A DNA stretch of 30,063 nt. Origin: CAZFZT01 sp964523675 (lineage in GTDB: Bacteria > Planctomycetota > Phycisphaerae > Phycisphaerales > SM1A02). Positions 7,905 through 15,140 of the stretch are shown one piece after another (within the stretch, counting starts at the first letter, position 1; each line of letters starts with the position of its first letter). The translations under genes and the position numbers were made by a program. The notes under the pieces were generated by a model that made no database searches, had not been told where the DNA came from, and saw nothing but the letters and a program-made list of their open reading frames with translations. Location: the NCBI GenBank assembly GCA_964523675.1, contig CAZFZT010000039.1, positions 1 through 30,063 on the forward strand, given 5' to 3'.

Positions 7905-9776
7905 TTACTCGACGGTGACGCTTTTGGCGAGATTGCGCGGTTTATCGACATCCTTGCCGCGCAAGACTGCTGCGTGATAGGCAAGCAGTTGCAGTGGAAC
8001 GATGGTGATCATCGGCTGCAGGCATTCGGGTACATCGGGCACGTAGAACACATCCTCGCAAACCCGTCGAATGTCGTTGTCGCCTTCGGTGGCGACGGCG
8101 ATCACGTGGCCGCCACGCGCGCGGACCTCTTCAATGTTGGAAAGCACCTTCTCATATTGGCTGTTGCGCGTGGCGATGAAGACGCACGGCATGCCATCGT
8201 CGATCAACGCGATCGGACCGTGTTTCATCTCGGCGGCGGGCATGCCCTCGGCGTGAATGTAACTGATTTCCTTGAGTTTGAGCGCGCCTTCGAGCGCTGT
8301 GGGGTAATTGTGGCCGCGGCCAAGGAACAGCCAGTTCTCGCGCTCGATGTACTTGGCGGTCGCCTCGCGGATCTCATCTGAGAGTTCCACCACCTTGGCG
8401 ATGTGGTCTGGGATCGCTTCAAGTTCGCGCAAGAAGCCAGCAACGAAGTCGGCGGAAAGGTAACGCCTGCGGCCGATGAACGTCGCGAGCATGGTGCTGA
8501 CGCACAACATGCCCAGGAATGCCTTGGTGGAGGCGACGCCGATCTCCGGCCCGACGCGCAGATACACGCCGGCGTCAGTCTCGCGCGCCACGGATGAGCC
8601 GACCACGTTCACCATGCCAAGCGCCAGCGCGCCGCGCTGCTTCGCTTCTCGCAGGGCGGCGAGCGTGTCGGCGGTTTCGCCGGATTGGCTGATCGCGATC
8701 ACGACGGTGCCGTCCTCGATAATGGGATTGCGATAGCGGAACTCACTGGCGAACTCCACTTCGGTCGGGATCTTGGCGAGGTCTTCGAAGATGTACTCGG
8801 CGATCATCGCCGCATGCAGCGCCGTGCCCTGTCCGACAAAGATGATGCGCCGCGCGCGCACCAGTTCCCGCGCATATTGCGACACGCCGCCCAAGACCAC
8901 CTGACCCTCGCGTGAATCGACCCGGCCGCGCAGACACAAGCGCAGCGATTGTGGCTGCTCGAAGATCTCCTTGAGCATGTAGTGCTCGTAGTCGCCGAGC
9001 TCGATCTGATCCAGCGAATACTCAAGCTCCTCGATCTGCGGTGTAATCGGCACGTTGTCGATCGTCGTCGTCTGAAGCGAGTCGCGCGTCAGTTTGCAGA
9101 CGGTGTAGTCATCAAGCGCGAACGCCTGCGTGGTGTGCGCGACGATGGCAGATGCATCGGAGGCCACGATGTATTCATCCTTGCCCACGCCGACCATCAG
9201 CGGCGAACCCTTGCGCGCAACAACGAGCGTGTCAGGTTCATCGGCGCAGATCACTGCAATGGCATAGGCCCCGTCCACTTCCCGCAGTGCGGCCTGAACG
9301 GCTGTCTCCAGCCCGCCTGCCGCTGCGTCGTAGAGTTCGCCGATCAGATGCGCGAGCACCTCAGTGTCGGTGTCGCTGGTAAAGGTGTGGCCCTTCTCCT
9401 GGAGATAGGTCTTGAGCGCGGCGTAATTTTCAATGATGCCGTTATGGATGAGCGCGAGCGATGAGCTCGGCGATTGCTTGATGCTCGAGGCATGGCGCCT
9501 GATGCCGGAGGTATGCGGATGCGCGTTGCGATCGGCCGGCTCGCCGTGCGTGGCCCACCGGGTATGCGCGATGCCAAGCGTACCGTGGAGATCATCGCGC
9601 TCTTCAACTATTTCTTCCAGGACGCGCACGCGACCTTTGGTCTTGGCGATGTGCAATTGATCGTTCAGGACCGCAATGCCGGCCGAGTCGTACCCCCGGT
9701 ACTCAAGGCGCTTGAGTCCCTCAAGCAGAATTGGCGTGGCCGGCCTGCGACCAATGTAAGCGACGATTCCACACAT
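7905..9776 (-). CDS. glmS: Glutamine--fructose-6-phosphate aminotransferase (isomerizing)
   Basis: The 623-aa enzyme makes glucosamine-6-phosphate from fructose-6-phosphate and glutamine, the first step of UDP-GlcNAc synthesis for peptidoglycan or envelope sugars. The start at 9776 places the catalytic nucleophile at Cys2 (MCGIVAYIG) and has AAAGGAAC 6 nt upstream. The class II glutaminase domain covers about 1-235 (HTRWATHGEP at 71-80). Two SIS sugar-isomerase domains follow (GTALHAAM, ISQSGETADT; then LGRGHNYPTALEGALKLKE). The tail KPRNLAKSVTVE is the typical C-terminus. Length is normal for the family. A longer in-frame extension to 9854 is rejected because Cys must follow Met. The upstream gap is too short and plain for a glmS ribozyme. 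Confidence 0.97.
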   Translation of the reverse strand: MCGIVAYIGRRPATPILLEGLKRLEYRGYDSAGIAVLNDQLHIAKTKGRVRVLEEIVEERDDLHGTLGIAHTRWATHGEPADRNAHPHTSGIRRHASSIKQSPSSSLALIHNGIIENYAALKTYLQEKGHTFTSDTDTEVLAHLIGELYDAAAGGLETAVQAALREVDGAYAIAVICADEPDTLVVARKGSPLMVGVGKDEYIVASDASAIVAHTTQAFALDDYTVCKLTRDSLQTTTIDNVPITPQIEELEYSLDQIELGDYEHYMLKEIFEQPQSLRLCLRGRVDSREGQVVLGGVSQYARELVRARRIIFVGQGTALHAAMIAEYIFEDLAKIPTEVEFASEFRYRNPIIEDGTVVIAISQSGETADTLAALREAKQRGALALGMVNVVGSSVARETDAGVYLRVGPEIGVASTKAFLGMLCVSTMLATFIGRRRYLSADFVAGFLRELEAIPDHIAKVVELSDEIREATAKYIERENWLFLGRGHNYPTALEGALKLKEISYIHAEGMPAAEMKHGPIALIDDGMPCVFIATRNSQYEKVLSNIEEVRARGGHVIAVATEGDNDIRRVCEDVFYVPDVPECLQPMITIVPLQLLAYHAAVLRGKDVDKPRNLAKSVTVE

Positions 9777-9916
9777 GAACGTTCCTTTCTCCAGCGGCTG
9801 CTTGTGGCGTTGCGCGACCGGTGTCGCTCCAAACGCGTCAAGGCCGAAAAACACGAACCCTCAATGATACGTGCTGCCGCAGCCGAAGATCGGTGAGCGG
9901 CATCGGCAGACACCCC

Positions 9917-9922
9917 TAGAAT
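9917..9922 (+). promoter_or_regulatory. -10-like box TAGAAT before rarA
   Basis: TAGAAT (5 of 6 to consensus) ends 6 nt before the rarA ATG. A transcript from it would start at or within a base or two of the start codon. No -35 or Shine-Dalgarno is seen. Confidence 0.5.
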
Positions 9923-9928
9923 CGGTTC

Positions 9929-11284
9929 ATGGCGGACCTTTGGCAGGAAAAACGTGAACAAAAGCGGAAGGCCGCCCAACCGCTGGCGGTCAGGATGCGG
10001 CCGCGCACACTGGATGAGTTTGCGGGGCAGCAGCATTTTCTGGGGGAAGGAAAGCTGCTGCGGCGCATGCTCGACGCTGACGGGCTGACGTCGGTCATTT
10101 TTTTCGGACCTCCGGGCACCGGCAAGACGACGCTCGCCGAGGTGATCGCCAATCACACCGGGCGTCACTTTGAGCGCGCCAATGCGGCGATGATCGGCGT
10201 GAAGGAGATTCGCCAGGTGCTTGCCGACGCCCGGAGGCGCATCGAGGATGATGGACGCCGAACGATTCTCTTCCTTGACGAGATTCACCGCTTCGCGCGC
10301 AATCAGCAGGATGTGCTGCTGGGCGATGTTGAACATGGCCTGATTACGCTCATCGGCGCGACCACCGAGAATCCATACTTTGCCGTCAACAGCGCGCTCA
10401 TCAGCCGTTCGACAGTGTTCCAGTTCGAGCCGCTCTCGGAAGATGACATTTCATTGCTGCTGAAGCGGGCTGTCGCCGATGACGAGCGCGGCTTCGGCAC
10501 GTTGAACATTCAAGTTGATGACGATGCGATCGCGCACTGGGCCCGTATCAGCGATGGTGATGCACGGCGCGCCCTCGGCGCACTTGAGGTGGCGGTGCTT
10601 AGTTCTGAGCGCTCGCCACGGCGTGCGGATGTGAACAAGGCGCCCGATCAGCCGCCTGAACGCGCAAGCGCCATTCACATCACGCTCGACGTTGCCGAGC
10701 AGTCCATCCAGCGGAAGGCGCTGGTGTACGACGCCACCGGCGATGAGCACTACGATGCCATCAGCGCGTTCATCAAGTCCATGCGCGGCTCTGATCCCGA
10801 TGCGGCGGTGTATTGGCTGGCGCGCATGCTCGCTGCCGGTGAGGATCCGCGCTTCATTGCCCGCCGCATTGCGATCCTTGCATCGGAGGATATTGGCAAT
10901 GCCGACCCGCAGGCGCTCAACATCGCGCACAGCGCGTGGGCACTGACGGAGCGTATCGGCATGCCCGAGTGCCAACTCACGCTTGCGCAAGCAGCGATCT
11001 ATATGGCCTGTGCCCCCAAGTCCAACGCATCAGCTCTCGCCATCTGGTCGGCGATGAAGGATGTCAAGGAAGGCAGAACTCTGCCCGTACCGAAACACCT
11101 GCGGGATTCGCATTACGCGGGTGCGGCCGAACTTGGACACGGAGAAAACTACGCTTACCCGCATGACCATGCCGATGGGTACATCGCTCAGGATTATCTG
11201 GGCGTTGAGCGTGTCTATTATGAGCCGACCCAGCACGGGCTGGAGAAGGAGATAGCAGAGCGGTTGAAGAACCTGCGCAAGTAA
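9929..11284 (+). CDS. rarA: Replication-associated recombination protein A (RarA/MgsA AAA+ ATPase)
   Basis: The 451-aa AAA+ ATPase acts at stalled replication forks (Mgs1/WRNIP1 family). N-terminal PLAVRMRPRTLDEFAGQQH leads into Walker A GPPGTGKTT (60-68) and Walker B LFLDEIHRF (DEIH at 117-120). Sensor 1, GATTENP, and the RarA signature NSALISRS follow. The C-terminal half has the family-specific phrases YWLARMLAAGEDPRFIARR and ASEDIGNADP, and ends with the YYEPTQHGLE motif. Length is as expected. The start at 9929 is the only good ATG near the conserved N-terminus and appears leaderless. The cyclo-ligase gene follows after 51 nt on the same strand, probably one operon. Confidence 0.96.
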   Translation: MADLWQEKREQKRKAAQPLAVRMRPRTLDEFAGQQHFLGEGKLLRRMLDADGLTSVIFFGPPGTGKTTLAEVIANHTGRHFERANAAMIGVKEIRQVLADARRRIEDDGRRTILFLDEIHRFARNQQDVLLGDVEHGLITLIGATTENPYFAVNSALISRSTVFQFEPLSEDDISLLLKRAVADDERGFGTLNIQVDDDAIAHWARISDGDARRALGALEVAVLSSERSPRRADVNKAPDQPPERASAIHITLDVAEQSIQRKALVYDATGDEHYDAISAFIKSMRGSDPDAAVYWLARMLAAGEDPRFIARRIAILASEDIGNADPQALNIAHSAWALTERIGMPECQLTLAQAAIYMACAPKSNASALAIWSAMKDVKEGRTLPVPKHLRDSHYAGAAELGHGENYAYPHDHADGYIAQDYLGVERVYYEPTQHGLEKEIAERLKNLRK

Positions 11285-11335
11285 GGCGACTCGGCTCTCG
11301 GCGATGAGCGACGAGGCCAGGAGCCATCAGCAGCC

Positions 11336-11932
11336 ATGACTGACGAAACGATCACCGAGGCGAAGCGAGCCATGCGAGCGCGGATGCGCTCGCTGCTGCT
11401 TGATATGGATGACGCGTCGCGCCATGCGGCGTCGATTCGCGCATGCGATCGGCTGGCCGGGCTCGAGGCGTTTCGAACCGCGCTCGTGGTGATGCTCTAT
11501 ATGCCGCTCGAGACCGAAGTTGACCTGACAAGCAGCGCCCTGCGATGCTTCCAGATGGGCAAGACGATCTGTGTGCCGCGCGTGGATTGGGAGCGCAAGG
11601 ACATGGTCCCGGTGGAGGTAACGTCTTTCGATGATCGGATGGATACGGACGAGCACGGCGTTCGCGCGCCGCGCTACGGCCGGCCTGTGTCTCCCTTGCT
11701 CATCGATCTTGTGGTGGTGCCAGGTCTCGCCTTTGACGTTGCCGGTCATCGCCTTGGCCGGGGCGGTGGATATTACGACCGGTTCCTGTCGCGTATGCGC
11801 CCGGACGCCACCAAGGTGGGGCTGGTCTTCGATGAGCAGATCGTCGATGCGGTGCCGACCGATCCCTGGGACCTCACAGTGGATTACGTTGTGACGGATC
11901 GCCGCGTGACGGCTCAGGCGGTGAACAGGTAG
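11336..11932 (+). CDS. 5-formyltetrahydrofolate cyclo-ligase
   Basis: The 198-aa product belongs to the 5-FCL (MTHFS, YgfA) family. It converts 5-formyl-THF to 5,10-methenyl-THF with ATP, salvaging an inhibitory folate. Visible motifs are an N-terminal basic helix (AKRAMRARM), the YMPLETEVD region, VVPGLAFD, and the nucleotide/folate loop GRGGGYYDRFL near residues 142-152. The length matches the family. No strong Shine-Dalgarno is close to the ATG (AGGAG lies about 15 nt away), so it is likely expressed from the rarA transcript. It converges on gpmI with a 39-nt gap. Confidence 0.93.
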   Translation: MTDETITEAKRAMRARMRSLLLDMDDASRHAASIRACDRLAGLEAFRTALVVMLYMPLETEVDLTSSALRCFQMGKTICVPRVDWERKDMVPVEVTSFDDRMDTDEHGVRAPRYGRPVSPLLIDLVVVPGLAFDVAGHRLGRGGGYYDRFLSRMRPDATKVGLVFDEQIVDAVPTDPWDLTVDYVVTDRRVTAQAVNR

Positions 11933-11971
11933 TTCGTTGCCGGGACCACGACGACCTCTCATCCTTGCGAT

Positions 11972-13627
11972 TCACGCAAGCAGCGAGTGACCGGTCATTT
12001 CGATCGGCTGTTGAATTTCAAGCATCGCAAGTGCGGTGGGGGCGATGTCGGCCAATCGGCCGCCCGCGCGTAATGAAGCACGGCGAAACCGCTGTCCCAC
12101 AACGTACAGCGGCACGTCGAAGGTGGTATGGGCCGTATGCGGCGAGTTGTGGATGGGGTCGAACATCTGCTCGGCATTGCCATGATCGGCGGTGATGATG
12201 AGCGATGCGCCCCGCGCAAGGGCAGCTTCCACGATGCGGCCGACACATTCATCAACAACTTCCACTGCGCGGATCACTGCTTGCAGGCGCCCGCTGTGAC
12301 CGACCATATCCGGGTTGGCGAAGTTCACCACAATGAGCGATTCACAATCGGGCGCGTTCAGTCGAGAGATGACGGCGTCGCACACGCCGTAGGCGCTCAT
12401 CTCCGGTTTCTGGTCATAGGTCGTTACGTCGGTCGGACTTTGAATCAGCACCCGCGCCTCGCCGGGAAACGGCTCTTCGCGATAATCGTTGAAGAAGAAG
12501 GTGACATGCGCAAACTTCTCGGTTTCAGCGCAGCGGAACTGCGTGAGCCCGGCGCAAGAGATCACTTCACCAAGAATATTCGTCATGCGTGGCGGCTTTT
12601 CGAAAGCGATAGCGCTGACGGGCAGCCCGGCTTCATATCCGGTCATCGTGCAGAAGTAGAGGTTGTCGAGGCGCGCCCCCCGATCGAATCCGCCGTTCTT
12701 GACGCGCTTCCATGTTTCATCGTCAAGGACGAACGCTTTGGTCAGTTCGCGCGGCCGATCACCGCGAAAGTTGAAGAAGATGATCGAATCCCCATCCTGC
12801 ACCGGGCCGATCGGAGAGCCGGCGGCGTCGATGATGGTCGTTGGCGGAATGAACTCATCACCGCTGCGATTGGGATCGGCAGTCTGCCCATACCACGAAG
12901 TCACAACGGCAAGCGGGTCGCACGCGGCCTGCGCTGTGCATGATTTGTTCCCGTGCATCACGATCTTGCCGGTCATGGCTGCGTACGCCATGGCGATGCG
13001 CTCCCAGCGGTGATCTCGATCCATGGCGTAATAGCGGCCGGAAACGGAGGCGATGCGCGGCATGCCGTGAGAGGCGCAGCCGTTTGACAGTTGCTTCGTC
13101 AATTGTTCAAGGAAGCCAAGGCCGGTGGTCGGTCCGACATCGCGGCCGTCGGTGAACGCATGGATGAACAGGCGATCGCCGGGAACATCGAGACGGCGCG
13201 CCATGTCAAGGAGCGCAAAGAGATGCTCGATATCGCTGTGGACCTGTCCGTCTGAGACAAGCCCGATGAGGTGTACGGCGCCGCCGGTCTGCCTGGCATG
13301 ATCGAAAGCGCCGATCAACGCCGGCTTTTCGAAGAACGCACCGCTTCGAATCGCGCGCGTGATGCGCATGATTTCCTGATCGACGATGCGCCCTGCGCCG
13401 ATGTTCTGATGCCCGACCTCGGAATTGCCCATCGTTCCAGCAGGAAGGCCGACATCCTCGCCGCTCGTGCGAATGAGCGTATGTGGCCAATTGGTTTGGA
13501 GGGCATCATCCACCGGCGTCCTGGCGAGCCGAACCGCATTGAAGGAATCGTGCTCGGCATGAGGATTCTCGCCCCAGCCGTCACGGATGACGAGGATCAG
13601 CGGGCCATTTCGCAATGCGTCAGACAT
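11972..13627 (-). CDS. gpmI: 2,3-bisphosphoglycerate-independent phosphoglycerate mutase
   Basis: The 551-aa, manganese-dependent, alkaline-phosphatase-superfamily enzyme interconverts 3- and 2-phosphoglycerate in glycolysis. Metal ligand Asp16 lies in IRDGWGENP and the catalytic Ser69 in TMGNSEVGHQNIGAGR. The inserted phosphotransferase domain follows (HAFTDGRDVGP, SGRYYAMDRD). The C-terminal metal site is ITADHGNAEQM. Arg in place of the usual Leu/Met before DGWG is a small oddity. Length is at the upper end of normal. It lacks a Shine-Dalgarno but has a -10-like box 6 nt before the ATG. It is monocistronic and divergent from the YggS gene. Confidence 0.96.
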   Translation of the reverse strand: MSDALRNGPLILVIRDGWGENPHAEHDSFNAVRLARTPVDDALQTNWPHTLIRTSGEDVGLPAGTMGNSEVGHQNIGAGRIVDQEIMRITRAIRSGAFFEKPALIGAFDHARQTGGAVHLIGLVSDGQVHSDIEHLFALLDMARRLDVPGDRLFIHAFTDGRDVGPTTGLGFLEQLTKQLSNGCASHGMPRIASVSGRYYAMDRDHRWERIAMAYAAMTGKIVMHGNKSCTAQAACDPLAVVTSWYGQTADPNRSGDEFIPPTTIIDAAGSPIGPVQDGDSIIFFNFRGDRPRELTKAFVLDDETWKRVKNGGFDRGARLDNLYFCTMTGYEAGLPVSAIAFEKPPRMTNILGEVISCAGLTQFRCAETEKFAHVTFFFNDYREEPFPGEARVLIQSPTDVTTYDQKPEMSAYGVCDAVISRLNAPDCESLIVVNFANPDMVGHSGRLQAVIRAVEVVDECVGRIVEAALARGASLIITADHGNAEQMFDPIHNSPHTAHTTFDVPLYVVGQRFRRASLRAGGRLADIAPTALAMLEIQQPIEMTGHSLLA

Positions 13628-13633
13628 GGCGAT

Positions 13634-13639
13634 AGCGTA
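13634..13639 (-). promoter_or_regulatory. -10-like box TACGCT before gpmI
   Basis: On the minus strand TACGCT ends 6 nt before the gpmI ATG at 13627. No Shine-Dalgarno is present between them, so a leaderless transcript is predicted. Confidence 0.4.
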
Positions 13640-13754
13640 GACGAGGAGTCAAGGGAGCAACAAGTCCACAAATCGGATGCGGTGTGAAGTGGTTGTGGTG
13701 GAGGCGGGGGACTGTCTTTCATTTTCCACTTCGCGTTGTAGAACAGTTGGCGTG

Positions 13755-13784
13755 TTGACTGGCTGCAGCGTTTGAGGTTATGCT
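13755..13784 (+). promoter_or_regulatory. Promoter TTGACT-N18-TATGCT upstream of YggS gene
   Basis: A -35 TTGACT (13755-13760, 5 of 6) and a -10 TATGCT (13779-13784, 4 of 6) are separated by 18 nt. The predicted start of transcription falls about on the ATG at 13791, giving a leaderless message, or a leader of about 40 nt if the ATG at 13830 is used. Confidence 0.55.
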
Positions 13785-13790
13785 CCCTTT

Positions 13791-14624
13791 ATGGCGGTTG
13801 CACGACGTGAAGGCAAGAGCACGGAAACAATGCAGAGCGCGCTTGCACAGCGTTTTGAAGCGGTACGAGAACGAATTGCAGCGTCAGCGCATCGGAGCGG
13901 TCGCCGACCAGAGGACATCATCCTGGTCGCCGTGACGAAAACCGCATCGATGGAGCAGGTCCGGGAGTTGATCGAGTTGGGGCATGTTGATTTCGGTGAG
14001 AGCCGCGTGCAACACCTCGTGCAGCGGTCTGCGCAGGTCGATGAGTTTCTGGGGCGGAAGCGAGAATTGCCAAAGGCACCGTCTGGGGGCGGCGTTGCCG
14101 ATGCGCGGCCGAATCCGCGCTGGCACATGATCGGCCATCTCCAGCGCAATAAGGTTCGCCGTGTGCTGCCGATTGCCCGGTTGATTCACTCCGTCGATTC
14201 GCTTCGCTTGGCTGAGGAGATTCAGGTTGCCGCAGCCAAACGTGAGGAGCCCGTGGAGGTGCTTGTGCAGGTGAACACCTCGGGGGAGATGTCGAAGTAC
14301 GGCGTCGCGCCGCCGGCAGCGATTCATCTTGTCGAGCAGATCGAGTCAATGATCGCGCTCAAGGCGCGAGGACTCATGTGTATGGCGCCGCTGTCGGAAA
14401 GCCCTGAGGTTGCGCGGCAGGCGTTCGAGCGATGCCGCGAACTTTTCGAGGATATCGCCAAGTCAGGTGTGGCCGGTGACCGGTTCAACATTCTTTCGAT
14501 GGGTATGAGCAACGACTTCGAGGTGGCCATCGAATGTGGCGCGAACATCGTGCGGGTCGGCTCAGCGATCTTTGGCGATGCAGCGAGCGAGGATGATGAG
14601 CCGATCGAACCGGAAGAGGAATGA
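13791..14624 (+). CDS. YggS family PLP-binding homeostasis protein
   Basis: The product (277 aa from 13791) belongs to the YggS/PLPBP (PROSC) family: an alanine-racemase-like TIM barrel that binds pyridoxal phosphate and keeps B6 and amino-acid pools balanced, without known catalysis. The PLP lysine is Lys50 in ILVAVTKTAS. Other marks are WHMIGHLQRNK, IHSVDSLRLAEEI, VQVNTSGE.SKYG, GLMCMAPL and LSMGMSNDFEVAIECGANIVRVG near the end. A Gly/Pro insertion before WHMIGHLQ is longer than usual. The start is uncertain: the family normally begins near the second ATG (13830, Met14, GGAAA upstream), while 13791 fits a leaderless start. A lipoprotein gene follows 4 nt after the stop. Confidence 0.93.
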   Translation: MAVARREGKSTETMQSALAQRFEAVRERIAASAHRSGRRPEDIILVAVTKTASMEQVRELIELGHVDFGESRVQHLVQRSAQVDEFLGRKRELPKAPSGGGVADARPNPRWHMIGHLQRNKVRRVLPIARLIHSVDSLRLAEEIQVAAAKREEPVEVLVQVNTSGEMSKYGVAPPAAIHLVEQIESMIALKARGLMCMAPLSESPEVARQAFERCRELFEDIAKSGVAGDRFNILSMGMSNDFEVAIECGANIVRVGSAIFGDAASEDDEPIEPEEE

Positions 14625-14628
14625 GCAC

Positions 14629-15087
14629 ATGCGCGCCCGATTGCTCGCGATGTTGTCGGCAGCAGTTGTCACGCTTGCGACGGCGGGCTGCGCCACGACA
14701 AGGTCCGGCGGCGCCTCCGTGTCGGACGCGCCGGCGATGCATGGGCGGGATCTCCCCTCGCGACCGGCCCTGATCAACCACTTCGTTGAATTCAAGCTCA
14801 GTGACCCCGCAGGTGCTGATGAGTTGATCGCTGATTGCGATCGCTACCTGGGGCGCATCCCTGGTGTGGTTTCGTACTTTGCGGGAAAGCCGCACGACAT
14901 CGGCCGCGGGGACCGGGTGTACAGCGATTATCACGTCGGCTTCTTTGTCGGCTTTGATTCCGATGAGGATTACCGCGTGTACATCGATCACCCGCACCAT
15001 CTCATGGTCGTGGAGAAGTGGCGTCCGAGGTTGGAGCGGCTGCGCGTGTTCGATGTGCGGGATGATGGATTGAGACCGGTTCGCTGA
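14629..15087 (+). CDS. Lipoprotein with Dabb (dimeric alpha-beta barrel) domain
   Basis: The 152-aa product starts at 14629, with AGAGGA 8 nt upstream. The signal peptide (MRARLLAMLSAAVVTLATAG) ends at a lipobox with Cys21. Residues about 47-147 match the stress-responsive Dabb fold: INHFVEFKLSD at the start, the central IPGVVSYFAGKPHD, and the end DYRVYIDHPHHLMVVEKW. Dabb proteins usually act in the cytoplasm as small enzymes or stress proteins. A lipid-anchored copy suggests a periplasmic ligand-binding or stress role, as seen in some planctomycete lipoproteins. The gene is 4 nt after the YggS gene, so it is co-transcribed with it. Confidence 0.85.
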   Translation: MRARLLAMLSAAVVTLATAGCATTRSGGASVSDAPAMHGRDLPSRPALINHFVEFKLSDPAGADELIADCDRYLGRIPGVVSYFAGKPHDIGRGDRVYSDYHVGFFVGFDSDEDYRVYIDHPHHLMVVEKWRPRLERLRVFDVRDDGLRPVR

Positions 15088-15129
15088 ATCAGCGGAGCGA
15101 CCGGCCGCGCCCACCGCGGCGGATTCGTC

Positions 15130-15135
15130 AATAAT
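15130..15135 (+). promoter_or_regulatory. -10-like box AATAAT before VWA gene
   Basis: AATAAT (5 of 6 to TATAAT) ends 5 nt before the GTG start at 15141, with no Shine-Dalgarno. It does not fit the strict TAnnnT pattern but has the same placement. Confidence 0.4.
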
Positions 15136-15140
15136 GGGCC

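Noticed and set aside
7905..8381. Plus-strand frames opposite glmS
   Set aside because: These are shadows of glmS codons, with no independent start signals.
9777..9928. glmS ribozyme or riboswitch upstream of glmS
   Set aside because: The gap to divergent rarA is 152 nt and no conserved ribozyme core was recognised; a clear ribosome site is next to the start.
11285..11335. 6S RNA upstream of the 5-formyl-THF cyclo-ligase gene, as in enterobacteria
   Set aside because: The gap is only 51 nt, too short for 6S RNA.
12128..12943. 271-codon frame antisense to gpmI
   Set aside because: It lies wholly opposite a well-conserved gpmI; the product has no recognisable motif and arises from GC-rich codon bias.
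13686..13733. Inverted GAAGTGG/CCACTTC with a GGGGGACTGTC stretch in the loop, reminiscent of REP-type sequences
   Set aside because: The stem is 7 nt with a long loop, only one half of a palindrome is present, and no second copy was seen in the window.
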